Origin: a virus
IMG/VR virus record: IMGVR_UViG_3300042453_005424
Coordinates: 1 to 64,000 of that record
DNA: 64,000 nt
Strand: one strand, 5' to 3'
A program made the translations under genes and the position numbers. Below are positions 44,779-52,810 of the stretch, piece by piece (position 1 is the stretch's first letter; the number at the start of each line of letters is the position of its first letter). The notes below the pieces were generated by a model that worked only from the letters and a program-made list of their open reading frames with translations, was not told the DNA's origin and searched no databases.

Positions 44779-45648
44779 TTAACCTACCGCATTCATAGCC
44801 TGCGGGTATATTCCTCCTGCGGACCCCATCAAGGCTTCTTGTTGCTGTGAGTTTTGCTGCTGACTCTGCTGTTTTTCAAGTTCAGCCTTTTGTTTAACAG
44901 CTTCCATTTTTTGGTTATGTTGGTCTGCCAGTTGTTTAACTTTCAGTAATGAAGCTGTGGCAGACCCTTTCCCTATCAAATCCAGTAATTCTCGTACCGA
45001 TAAATTAACGCGTACATTATCCAGCTCATTCTTTGCTTCTACAGCAGAAGCTTCGGCAGAAGAAGCGTCATCCATGGCTGCTGGGGTATTTTGGCTGGTT
45101 CCGAAAAGCCCTGCAGCGTCTTCGTAGGATGCTTGCGCTTCCATAGGCGCTGCTTGCCCGACAGCTCCGCCATTCATCTGAGGAGCCAATTGTTGTAAAA
45201 TAGCCGCCAGCTGTTGTTCTCTTTGCTCAGGAGGTAACGCTTGAAGTTGAGTCAATAGGGGAGTGATTTGCTGCTGCAGCTCAGGGGGAATTTGCTGTAA
45301 AGCTGTTGTGACCTCGTCCCATAAACTTTGTTGAGGAGCAGCTTGTTGAGGAGCAGCTTGTTGAGGAGCAGCTTGTTGAGGAGCAGCTTGTTGAGGAGCA
45401 GCTTGTTGAGGAGCAGCTTGTTGAGGAGCAGCTTGTTGAGGAGCAGCTTGTTGAGGAGCAGCTTGTTGCTGTTCTTGTAGCTGCTGAGCAACTTGAGGGT
45501 TAGGTATGAAAGCAACTTTTTCGCTGCTGTCTGCGGTAGCTGTGTCTGTAGATGAAAATAGCGCCGTTAATGTTGTCTTGGCGGAGTTTTCTGCGGCTTC
45601 TTTAACTATTAAGTTGTTATATTGGTTTATCAAATCTACGATTTTCAT
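44779..45648 (-). CDS. Gln/Ala/Pro-repeat protein in RNAP cluster
   Basis: A 289-residue protein. Residues about 60-110 are nine perfect tandem copies of Q-Q-A-A-P, encoded by a 15-bp tandem DNA repeat. They are followed by L-x-Q-L-Q-A-L-P-P-E-Q-R-E-Q-Q and, near the end, a Lys/Gln-rich coiled coil (A-E-L-E-K-Q-Q-S-Q-Q-Q). The N-terminus contains L-I-V-K-E-A-A, fitting the K-x-A pattern. It is translated together with its neighbours (4 bp overlap with the upstream 66-residue gene). Perhaps a flexible linker or scaffold protein. Confidence 0.6.
   Translation of the reverse strand: MKIVDLINQYNNLIVKEAAENSAKTTLTALFSSTDTATADSSEKVAFIPNPQVAQQLQEQQQAAPQQAAPQQAAPQQAAPQQAAPQQAAPQQAAPQQAAPQQAAPQQSLWDEVTTALQQIPPELQQQITPLLTQLQALPPEQREQQLAAILQQLAPQMNGGAVGQAAPMEAQASYEDAAGLFGTSQNTPAAMDDASSAEASAVEAKNELDNVRVNLSVRELLDLIGKGSATASLLKVKQLADQHNQKMEAVKQKAELEKQQSQQQNSQQQEALMGSAGGIYPQAMNAVG
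45328..45462 (-). repeat. Tandem 15-bp repeat (nine copies) coding QQAAP
   Basis: On the plus strand the unit TTGTTGAGGAGCAGC is repeated nine times without interruption (135 bp), within the 289-residue gene. Each unit encodes Q-Q-A-A-P on the minus strand. The near-perfect DNA identity indicates recent expansion by slippage, so copy number probably varies. Confidence 0.9.
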
Positions 45649-45845
45649 AAGGCATTTTCTAATTCTATAATTTTAAATATTTTGTTTTGGAGCTCCGTTT
45701 TTATTTTACTTAATTTTCCTTGTTCTCGTGTATAGCTAAGGTTATGCTTACCTTTGTCTATAAGTACTAATTCCTGTAGATATTTTTGCAACTCCTCATA
45801 TTTATCAACTTCAGATAATTGAAGCCATTCAGTTTCGTCAAGCAT
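45645..45845 (-). CDS. Small coiled-coil protein
   Basis: A 66-residue helical protein (K-Y-E-E-L-Q-K-Y-L-Q-E-L, then T-E-L-Q-N-K-I-F-K-I-I-E-L-E-N). It lies 40 bp after the fused RNAP gene and its end overlaps the Gln-rich gene by 4 bp. Composition suggests a short coiled-coil partner or adaptor. Function unknown. Confidence 0.5.
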   Translation of the reverse strand: MLDETEWLQLSEVDKYEELQKYLQELVLIDKGKHNLSYTREQGKLSKIKTELQNKIFKIIELENAL

Positions 45846-45885
45846 AACTTAAAAGAATAGAAAGATAAAGATTAATCTATCTGAT

Positions 45886-48876
45886 TCAAACTTCAACGCG
45901 GTCGCCAACATCTAATTTACCGGCTAAAAAATCTCTTACAACTTCTTGCGCTGAGCTATATTTAATAGGTTTATTTTTTTTATCTTCAAAACTTGCAGCG
46001 AATAAACCTGTAGCGGCCTCGTTCGAAGGAGTGAATATCGGGCTGAATGTTCTGTGGTAGATTAAATTTTTCTCAGGCAATAGCTTTTCTTTGATTTCAT
46101 CTTTAGCTTCTTCTGTCGCCGGAACTTGCACATTCAACTGATCTCCATCACAATCAGCGCCGAAACCTTTAAACACCAAAGGATTTAATTTAACTGAAAA
46201 ATCTTTAGGATCAATATTTGTCTTTAGATAGAAACCTTGAAAATTATATTTAGATAATTGCGGATCTCGAGTAACAATTCCTGGGCGGTCCTCCATCTCT
46301 AGCTGGAGTGCATTAAGCGCCAACGGATGTTTTGTATCTAAGTATTCTCTAGCTTTAGTTGCAGGTATTCCTTGTTTAACCAATCTTCGAATTATAAAAG
46401 GAGCATATATACTCCAAGCAACATTTTGAGGAATGCTCGCTTGATTCAGATCTAACTTCGAATCAGGCAATAACACAGCTCTTCCTACCAAATCAATTGG
46501 TTTGTTAACAACTTTTGCCTGAAACATGGATTCTTTGGCTGACCCGCCGTGAACGCCTAACGCAGTAGCTAGTAAACCTTTATACCCTTTCTCTTTACTT
46601 TTTTGAGATATTGGGTCACCTAAACCATATATAGCTTGAGCACCTTCGTAAATTTTCTGTTTTGCCGCTCTAATGTGTTCAGGAGAAATATCCTCTATTT
46701 TTTCAGCATCTTTCAAAGATTTATTGACAAGCATCAAATCTTTATATAGCTCATTAATATCTGCCGAAAGAACTTGATCTCCCTGTATAATAATAGGGCG
46801 ATACTGTGCAGGAATAATTGGGATTTTAGATAACAACATATCACTAGGCTTGAGCCCGTGTGATTTAAGCATAGTTAAAAAGCTTAAACTTTTGACTGCC
46901 TCGTCTCTTCCGGATTTACGTTTGGTAGCAATAAATTGTTTAAGCTCATCAATTTTATTCTCTACATCTATAGCTTCTAATTTCTTTTCAAGCTCACCAC
47001 TAGCGATAGCCGCTGTATAATTCGCCTTGGTCATTTTTAACATTTTACGTAAATGTTCTTCAGCCATAGGATTAGGTATTTTATGACTCAACTCAATGTG
47101 ATTGAAATTATCTCCGTACAACCCAACATATGTAGGGTCAAAAAGGCCGTGCTCCTCATGCTGCAATTCATCTTTTTTTAACTTGTACGTGAGAGGATTT
47201 TTAATTTCCCCTGATGATAATGAAACAATATCTTTATCGGTTTGAGGAAAAATATGAAATTTTGAACCTTCCTGCTGAACATTAATTCCTGCTCCACGAA
47301 GATGCCCAAGAAACTTATTAAATATAAATGGTACTTTTGGAGGGGGTGGAGGATACCCTAATTTGAGGGCAGTCCAATAATCATCGTTTTTAGTAGAGCG
47401 CACCGTAGCGATATCCCTAAGCACTGCTTTCGCGTCATTCGATAAAGCAACCGTCGTAGCCAAGTTACCTATTCGTTTAGCTTTTTCTGTTGTTCCGGCC
47501 TTTGAAGGCTGCATATTCACATCATATGTAGTTGCAGCAGATCTAGCAGAAATTTTGTCCTCAGCTATATGGTGTAACCTGTTAAAATAAAGAGGTCCTG
47601 TTAGCACTTCGACCTGTTTGCCTGAAATTGGATCATAAAGCTTTTCAGTGTCTTTAATTCCTGCTTTGTCCAACGCGTCTATTACTTTTTGCACCGCAGA
47701 ACCTTCAGTAAATCCGGTCATATTGAGAGCTTTGCCTTTTTTCTGTGCTAATTTACCTAGCCCGATTGTATTCACCAACCCAGGAGCAACGCGAGAAGTG
47801 ATGCTCATGGAATTAAGGATAACATCCACAGGTTTGCCGTCTTCGTCTTGTGGCATTTGCGTATCAGCAGCGATGTGTACCACTCCTTTAGCTCCGAACG
47901 GCATATTCAATTTATCCCCAAACCCCATAGGGCGCTTTGTTTTAACAGTTACAGTTATAAGTTTACCTGTGTTAACTGAGTCAACCACTGTTCCTTCGTG
48001 CTCATATTCCCATGTTGTAGAAATATCATTAAAAGCATTTCTAATCACTTTAGATAACTTTCCAAGTTGTATATCCAATGATTTAAGTGTTTTAGGCTGG
48101 AAAGCCAGGATCACGGGATCTCCAGGTCGCAAAACTGTTCCTTTTTTTACTACTCCCTGAGAATCTATGGTATCTAATTGATCGTTATAGAACTTGTTAG
48201 GAAACAATGAAATATGCTGATTTTTATCTGTGGAAACTCCTCTAGCCACCTCTAAACGAATAGGGATGAGTTGCTCTCCTTCGAGTTTTTTTGCTGCAGA
48301 TTCAGATATAACCAAAGCATCCTCAAAATTAAGAGAGCGATAAGGCATAACCGCGGTTTTCAAATTCATACCTAGGGCTAAGTTGCCTTTATCATCTGAA
48401 TAATTCGAGGTAGCCAATAATTGCCCTTTTTCTACCTTGTCTCCTATTGAAACCGTAGGTTTGTGGTCTATATAACTTTCTCTTCCGACGATATAATTTG
48501 AATATCTGTCGTGCGTATGCTCTTTACCTGAAGAGTCTTTGATAACAATGGTATCATCATTAATTTTTGCAACTTTACCTGCAACTGACGATCTGATGCT
48601 TACTAAATTTCCAAAAAGCTGGTTAAAACTCTGTTTTCCTCCTTTAGGAGCTGACTGAACTAACGGAGCTTCTCGATTAGTTAACGTCATAGCTTGCAAC
48701 GAAGACTTATCCCCGATCAAAACGCGAGCCCCAGAAACAGAGCTGATTCCTGGAATTAAATTGGTTACAGGACTAAAAAACTCGGAAGGATCTGGTATAG
48801 TATATTTGGCTTTTTCAGATGAGGAAACTTTTTTTAATTTCCCTGCCACCAGCATATATTTATAATTTTTACCCAT
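45886..48876 (-). CDS. RNA polymerase beta(C-terminal)-beta'(N-terminal) fusion
   Basis: A 996-residue protein. Residues about 35-510 follow the C-terminal half of bacterial beta: L-I-P-G-I-S-S-V-S-G-A-R, N-F-E-D-A-L-V-I-S-E (183-192), G-D-K-L-N-M-P-F-G-A-K-G-V (320-332, with K322 and K330 at the positions of the two active-site lysines) and L-H-H-I-A-E-D-K-I-S-A-R-S (434-446). From about residue 510 the sequence follows the N-terminal part of beta': P-I-I-P-A-Q-Y-R-P (686-694), then G-A-D-C-D-G-D-Q (906-913), which keeps all three catalytic Asp (D908, D910, D912) of N-A-D-F-D-G-D. The N-terminal half of beta is absent here; a fragment lies at 57,047-57,712. A promoter sits 8 bp upstream, so the mRNA would be leaderless. 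Confidence 0.9.
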   Translation of the reverse strand: MGKNYKYMLVAGKLKKVSSSEKAKYTIPDPSEFFSPVTNLIPGISSVSGARVLIGDKSSLQAMTLTNREAPLVQSAPKGGKQSFNQLFGNLVSIRSSVAGKVAKINDDTIVIKDSSGKEHTHDRYSNYIVGRESYIDHKPTVSIGDKVEKGQLLATSNYSDDKGNLALGMNLKTAVMPYRSLNFEDALVISESAAKKLEGEQLIPIRLEVARGVSTDKNQHISLFPNKFYNDQLDTIDSQGVVKKGTVLRPGDPVILAFQPKTLKSLDIQLGKLSKVIRNAFNDISTTWEYEHEGTVVDSVNTGKLITVTVKTKRPMGFGDKLNMPFGAKGVVHIAADTQMPQDEDGKPVDVILNSMSITSRVAPGLVNTIGLGKLAQKKGKALNMTGFTEGSAVQKVIDALDKAGIKDTEKLYDPISGKQVEVLTGPLYFNRLHHIAEDKISARSAATTYDVNMQPSKAGTTEKAKRIGNLATTVALSNDAKAVLRDIATVRSTKNDDYWTALKLGYPPPPPKVPFIFNKFLGHLRGAGINVQQEGSKFHIFPQTDKDIVSLSSGEIKNPLTYKLKKDELQHEEHGLFDPTYVGLYGDNFNHIELSHKIPNPMAEEHLRKMLKMTKANYTAAIASGELEKKLEAIDVENKIDELKQFIATKRKSGRDEAVKSLSFLTMLKSHGLKPSDMLLSKIPIIPAQYRPIIIQGDQVLSADINELYKDLMLVNKSLKDAEKIEDISPEHIRAAKQKIYEGAQAIYGLGDPISQKSKEKGYKGLLATALGVHGGSAKESMFQAKVVNKPIDLVGRAVLLPDSKLDLNQASIPQNVAWSIYAPFIIRRLVKQGIPATKAREYLDTKHPLALNALQLEMEDRPGIVTRDPQLSKYNFQGFYLKTNIDPKDFSVKLNPLVFKGFGADCDGDQLNVQVPATEEAKDEIKEKLLPEKNLIYHRTFSPIFTPSNEAATGLFAASFEDKKNKPIKYSSAQEVVRDFLAGKLDVGDRVEV

Positions 48877-48884
48877 TTAAACTA

Positions 48885-48913
48885 ATATTACCTTACCAAA
48901 TATGAAAGATCAA
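48885..48913 (-). promoter_or_regulatory. Sigma-70-like promoter for RNAP operon
   Basis: Minus strand: TTGATC (48913-48908), 17 bp, TAATAT (48890-48885). The -10 edge is only 8 bp before the ATG of the fused RNAP gene, so a leaderless mRNA is predicted. Confidence 0.55.
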
Positions 48914-48930
48914 CCAACGGAATTAATTTT

Positions 48931-49308
48931 TTAGTTTTTTTTTGTTTTTTTATCTTTAATTTTTTTGTTAGACGGAATGTCGGCATCTTCGTCTATAAAC
49001 CTCAAACCGCACCGCCAAAGCACCTCAGCCATATCGTCGGATATAACATCTACAATATCGTTATCTATCTCCCATATAGCGCAATGAATCAGCTCGTCTA
49101 TAAGTGTGGCTAACAGTTTTTTACCTCGTTCTCCGCGGTCTATAAAAACTCCCTTGTTCTTAGTCTCCGGATGATCGGTTAGCCCTCGGGCTTCTCTCAG
49201 TTTTTTTAAACCGAATTTATACCTTTTTCCACGCACTGTGATTGATTTCACTTTTTCGATAGCTCTCATAAATAAACATAATTTACTAGATTTACCTGAA
49301 TGGTTCAA
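48931..49308 (-). CDS. Small protein with degenerate HExxH-like helix
   Basis: A 125-residue protein. Residues about 68-104 contain L-I-D-E-L-I-H-C-A-I-W-E-I-D and then A-E-V-L-W-R-C-G-L-R-F. This layout resembles small phage metallopeptidase-like proteins in which H-E-x-x-H-A is followed by an L-W-x-L-G segment, but here the first His is Asp (D-E-L-I-H), so zinc catalysis is doubtful. An internal ATG at residue 14 is an equally possible start. The C-terminus is Lys-rich. It is the last minus-strand gene before the strand switch. Confidence 0.5.
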   Translation of the reverse strand: MNHSGKSSKLCLFMRAIEKVKSITVRGKRYKFGLKKLREARGLTDHPETKNKGVFIDRGERGKKLLATLIDELIHCAIWEIDNDIVDVISDDMAEVLWRCGLRFIDEDADIPSNKKIKDKKTKKN

Positions 49309-49515
49309 GCCACAAACAAGAAAACTGGTATACAGTCTATGGTAGATCTGCTTTCCCTCATATCAACAGATGCTTTCTCCCCCTTGACTCCACGATAATT
49401 GATGAGTAGAGTTAGCTCCGATATGTCTAAGAGCATATAGGCACCTGACAGCAATGTACTCAATCGAGCCTGAAAAGAGTTGAGTAGTGTGCTGCACAAT
49501 AAACATACATACAAA
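49309..49515. promoter_or_regulatory. Divergent intergenic region at the strand switch
   Basis: About 200 bp separate the leftward and rightward gene blocks. On the plus strand TTGACT (49384-49389), 17 bp and TAGAGT (49407-49412) form a plausible promoter for the rightward operon. On the minus strand TTGATA (49366-49361), 16 bp and TACCAT (49344-49339) is a weaker candidate for the leftward gene. No clear hairpin terminator or origin-like iteron was seen. Confidence 0.4.
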
Positions 49516-50688
49516 ATGTCATTGGCCATCGAATCAGCAAAACTAACGAGAATAGAAGAAATATTAGTCACCCGAGAAACTTCTCCAGTTGAAAATCCAC
49601 CTCCGAAACTGACTCAATATAAAAACTCGGTATGGGAAGGAGAGAGCGCGCCTACCGAATACACAATCGCTAAGTTTATCGAAACAGAGCAATCCAGAAC
49701 TCATTCAGACGAATTAGTCTCTTCCAAGGCTTCAACAGTATCTAGCAAGCCAGTTAAAGGCATACTCGATATAAACTGGGCGAATCCGAGGGATTGGGTT
49801 AGAAACTGGAAAGTTATTCCTCTCGACGAAAGACTGCTTATAAAAACATTGTTTACCTCACCACTAGCCAAAAACGGAAATCGCTACGGGCTAAAGCGGT
49901 TTAATCTCGGAAGTCATCTAATGCAGTGCATAGGAGTCGATATGACCAACATTATCGGAAACGGTATTTGTGCTGTGAAATCGAATCTAATAAACGAGCT
50001 GGGATACTATAGCGATTACTGCGCGAACAACCGGGCCATGGATCCTAAAACCTGCCGAAGGGCTTTTGCTAAATTCATGAAAGACAACAATCCTCAAAAA
50101 CTGTTCGAATCTGGGTATGTAGCCTTTCACGCTGTTGTAAACTCCGGAGAAACCTTGAAACACTTGGATAACGATATCGAAAGCTATAAGAAGAAATTAT
50201 GGAGCTTTTACGGAAAAAACTGTAAAGTTTTCCGAAAGCTGAAAAAGAAAAAACTGGTTTCCTATATGATTTATGTTCACGAAATGTCTACTCGAAATCT
50301 TTTGAGCAAAGAGTTGAACCCGCATACGCACGTTATGTTCTTTTTCAAAGACCCTGGGCTCGGAGGTTCAGAGCTTGAATGGATGAGCCGTGAGATTGTC
50401 CGAGAGTTCAACAATATCTCTGAAGAAGGAATTATGAGTCCTAGCACCGAAGTAGTCGGGGACTCGGGCGAAAGAGCTGTTCGAGTAGCAAAAAAGTGGA
50501 ACTCGAACACGAAGAAATCCGTAGGCTACTATTTCAGGGTATGTTCCACAGTAGAAAACTACCTGAAAGAAATAACCCCGGAAAACATACGAGAATTAAA
50601 TATAGCCACTCGCGAAAATTGGTGGGTAGTTCGTCAACTTATGAGTGGAAAGTCCCAGCGGAGATTCGGTTATACAAGAATACGTTAG
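49516..50688 (+). CDS. HUH-endonuclease/Rep-like protein
   Basis: About 390 residues from the ATG at 49516 (a TTG at 49480 is an alternative start; neither has a clear ribosome-binding site). The central part has a basic stretch (R-K-L-K-K-K-K-L-V-S-Y-M-I-Y-V-H-E-M-S) and then N-P-H-T-H-V-M-F-F-F, with the H-x-H plus hydrophobic run that forms the metal site of HUH nucleases. About 65 residues later is K-K-S-V-G-Y-Y-F-R-V, where a catalytic Tyr could lie (Y338/Y339). This is the arrangement of rolling-circle Rep proteins. The function is not proven, and such a gene leading a virion-type operon is unusual. Codon use is GC-richer than the leftward block. Confidence 0.45.
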   Translation: MSLAIESAKLTRIEEILVTRETSPVENPPPKLTQYKNSVWEGESAPTEYTIAKFIETEQSRTHSDELVSSKASTVSSKPVKGILDINWANPRDWVRNWKVIPLDERLLIKTLFTSPLAKNGNRYGLKRFNLGSHLMQCIGVDMTNIIGNGICAVKSNLINELGYYSDYCANNRAMDPKTCRRAFAKFMKDNNPQKLFESGYVAFHAVVNSGETLKHLDNDIESYKKKLWSFYGKNCKVFRKLKKKKLVSYMIYVHEMSTRNLLSKELNPHTHVMFFFKDPGLGGSELEWMSREIVREFNNISEEGIMSPSTEVVGDSGERAVRVAKKWNSNTKKSVGYYFRVCSTVENYLKEITPENIRELNIATRENWWVVRQLMSGKSQRRFGYTRIR

Positions 50689-50827
50689 AAACAAGCGCGA
50701 ACCAGTTTTGTTAAATAAAAGTTTTTACCTAGGCTTTCGAGCACGCACATCTACTTTGTTGCAAACCACAAAAGATTTCGATACAATTATAAAAACCGGA
50801 GCATACCCAAATTTTAACCAACAAACC

Positions 50828-52810
50828 ATGCACATTGATTCAACACACGCTCACTCGCCGGAAAACGCCGAACTGAACAACACTATGGAAAAAGCGTCTC
50901 AAGAAAAAAAGGCGGTTACCTTAATAGAAGCCGCCATCGCGCCATTCTTAACCGGAGCTGTCGGAGCAGGAATTGGGGCTTTAGCCAACAAGGAGGATCG
51001 ATCCGCTGGGGCACGGCGAGGAGCGTTAGTCGGAGCCTCGCTGCCTCTAGGAGCACTCGGCGGTATAGTAGCTTCTGGAAATACCGGCGCTTTGGCAGGA
51101 CCGTTAGCCGGGGCAGCTTTGGCTGGAGGAATAACACATCATCTCACAGGAAAGAATAAAACGGATGAGCGCCCGAAAGCTTCAGAGCTATCCGAAGAAG
51201 AAATCCTAGCTCAGCTCAACAGCACCGATCTGAGCAATTCGGAATTCGAACGAGGATTCAAAGAAGCTTGCGTAGAACTAGGTGCGGACCGAGAGTTCGC
51301 CGAAGGCTTTATCGCTCAAACAACAAAAGAAGCTGAAATCGCTGAAGGGCAGTATTTAAACCATGTTCAAAACGAGCTTTCGAAGCTCGCTGAAGAATTC
51401 GGTGAAAACGCCAGCTTTTCCATAAGCGAAATCAACGAGTTTACTAAATCCATGAGCTTGTTTAAAGAGGCTGCGGAGAAAGAAGCAAGAATGTTCTGGA
51501 AAGGCCTCGAAGAAGAACTTCAAAAGCAAGGATACGACAGAGATTTTGTGGATGGAATGAAGTATGAGCTTACCTCCACGGAGTTAAATTCGATTATAGA
51601 GAATAACTTTGAAAAAAGTGCTAGCATGGGTTCTTTTTTAAGAATGGCTCTGAGTCCAACACTTTGGAAACGTCCAGGAGCGCAGCTTAAAGGAATAGGC
51701 GCCGGAATCACAAGTGGTGCGAAAGGAGTTCAGAAGTTCGTGAGTGATTTGGCAAAAGCTCCGGGCGGAGCCGTAACCAACCAAGCAGGCGAGGCTGTTA
51801 TGCACAGTTCCGCGCCAAAACATATTCCGGGCTCGAGAACCAAAGCTTACGCAGATGCTTACGAAGCAGCTCTCGGAGCAAAGCCGCTTGCCCCGAAAGG
51901 CCAAGGAATAATAGACTCAGCAAGAGACTCGGCTATTTCACAAGGAAGCACTGCACTTAGAAGAACAGGTGACGATGCTTTTCAGCAGGAAATGTATAAC
52001 CTGAGCCGTGAAGCCAGAAATAGCGGCCCTGGGGGCGCTGCGGCCCGGGATGCTCTCGATAGGTTAGGAAAAGGAGACTTCGGAGGGATTGCCGGGCGAA
52101 TGGGTATGGACCCGACAAAAATGAACCAGTTCGCAGGAATGAGCGCAGATGATATACGTAGAGCTAACATTCCGTCCGAGGATGTGCTCGGAGCGGCTCA
52201 GCGATACGGGGCCGATGCGACTGCGTCCGGGTTTAACATGAGTGGAATACCTATGCCTAAAATGAACCCGAACGTGTTTCACGGAGGAGCCCCTAATCGT
52301 TGGTTTAGATTTTCTCCAGGAAAAGCTATGGGTTACGGGCTTACCGGAGCGCTAGGCGGGTCTATGCTCGGACCTCTAGGAACTGTGGCAGGAGGGCTGG
52401 GCGGAGCAGCTCTCGGAGGCTTGGGTGTGGGGGGAGCAGCCCTCGGAACCGGAGCCGCGGCAGCAGCAGGAACCTACGGGGCTGGAAAAGTCCTAGGGCT
52501 CTGGGGGAAAGACAAAGCTACCGATTTGAGCGGCGCCCCAACGGACCGGAATAGAGCTATTCCGATGCTTAAAAACAATTGGACCGGAGGCGTGGGTGGT
52601 CTCATAGTTGCGAGTTTGCTCGCGAATCAATTAGGGCTTCAAGGACCTATGGCATGGATTGTTCCTCTCCTGGGCGGAGTGCTTGGGTACAACTATTTTC
52701 CGCAGCTTATGAACAAATGGAAAGACCCTTACGGCTACGGAGCAAACGCAGTCTCGGGCGGAGCAGCTTTCCAGAACGCGGCCTCGCCGATAACTCCTAG
52801 GCAACCATGA
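50828..52810 (+). CDS. Large glycine-zipper protein with GFxxRA-type module
   Basis: About 660 residues from the ATG at 50828; the frame extends upstream to a GTG at 50645 that overlaps the previous gene, and another ATG lies at 50885, so the start is uncertain. Residues about 40-103 are Gly/Ala hydrophobic (G-A-V-G-A-G-I-G-A-L, then L-G-G-I-V-A-S-G). Residues about 140-168 carry F-E-R-G-F-K-E-A-C-V-E-L-G. Residues about 490-560 are a long Gly-rich stretch (A-L-G-G-S-M-L-G-P-L-G-T-V-A-G-G) and the end has a hydrophobic helix (W-I-V-P-L-L-G-G-V-L-G). This combination suggests membrane-inserting virion cargo. Confidence 0.6.
   Translation: MHIDSTHAHSPENAELNNTMEKASQEKKAVTLIEAAIAPFLTGAVGAGIGALANKEDRSAGARRGALVGASLPLGALGGIVASGNTGALAGPLAGAALAGGITHHLTGKNKTDERPKASELSEEEILAQLNSTDLSNSEFERGFKEACVELGADREFAEGFIAQTTKEAEIAEGQYLNHVQNELSKLAEEFGENASFSISEINEFTKSMSLFKEAAEKEARMFWKGLEEELQKQGYDRDFVDGMKYELTSTELNSIIENNFEKSASMGSFLRMALSPTLWKRPGAQLKGIGAGITSGAKGVQKFVSDLAKAPGGAVTNQAGEAVMHSSAPKHIPGSRTKAYADAYEAALGAKPLAPKGQGIIDSARDSAISQGSTALRRTGDDAFQQEMYNLSREARNSGPGGAAARDALDRLGKGDFGGIAGRMGMDPTKMNQFAGMSADDIRRANIPSEDVLGAAQRYGADATASGFNMSGIPMPKMNPNVFHGGAPNRWFRFSPGKAMGYGLTGALGGSMLGPLGTVAGGLGGAALGGLGVGGAALGTGAAAAAGTYGAGKVLGLWGKDKATDLSGAPTDRNRAIPMLKNNWTGGVGGLIVASLLANQLGLQGPMAWIVPLLGGVLGYNYFPQLMNKWKDPYGYGANAVSGGAAFQNAASPITPRQP

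Noticed and set aside
45328-45462. CRISPR-like array
   Set aside because: Units are contiguous 15-bp coding repeats without spacers.
45252-45515. Minus-strand frame with repeated L-L-N-K
   Set aside because: Alternative frame of the 15-bp repeat, which stays open in every phase because the unit is a multiple of three without stops.
47648-48160. 170-codon plus-strand frame inside the RNAP fusion gene
   Set aside because: The minus-strand frame is clearly RNAP; this one has no support.
42467-48876. Cyanobacterial host because of the rpoC1/rpoC2-like break
   Set aside because: Other phage polymerases are split in similar places, so the break does not identify the host.
49305-49571. Minus-strand 88-codon frame over the strand-switch gap
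   Set aside because: Overlaps the start of the rightward gene and the gap promoters; composition is not protein-like.
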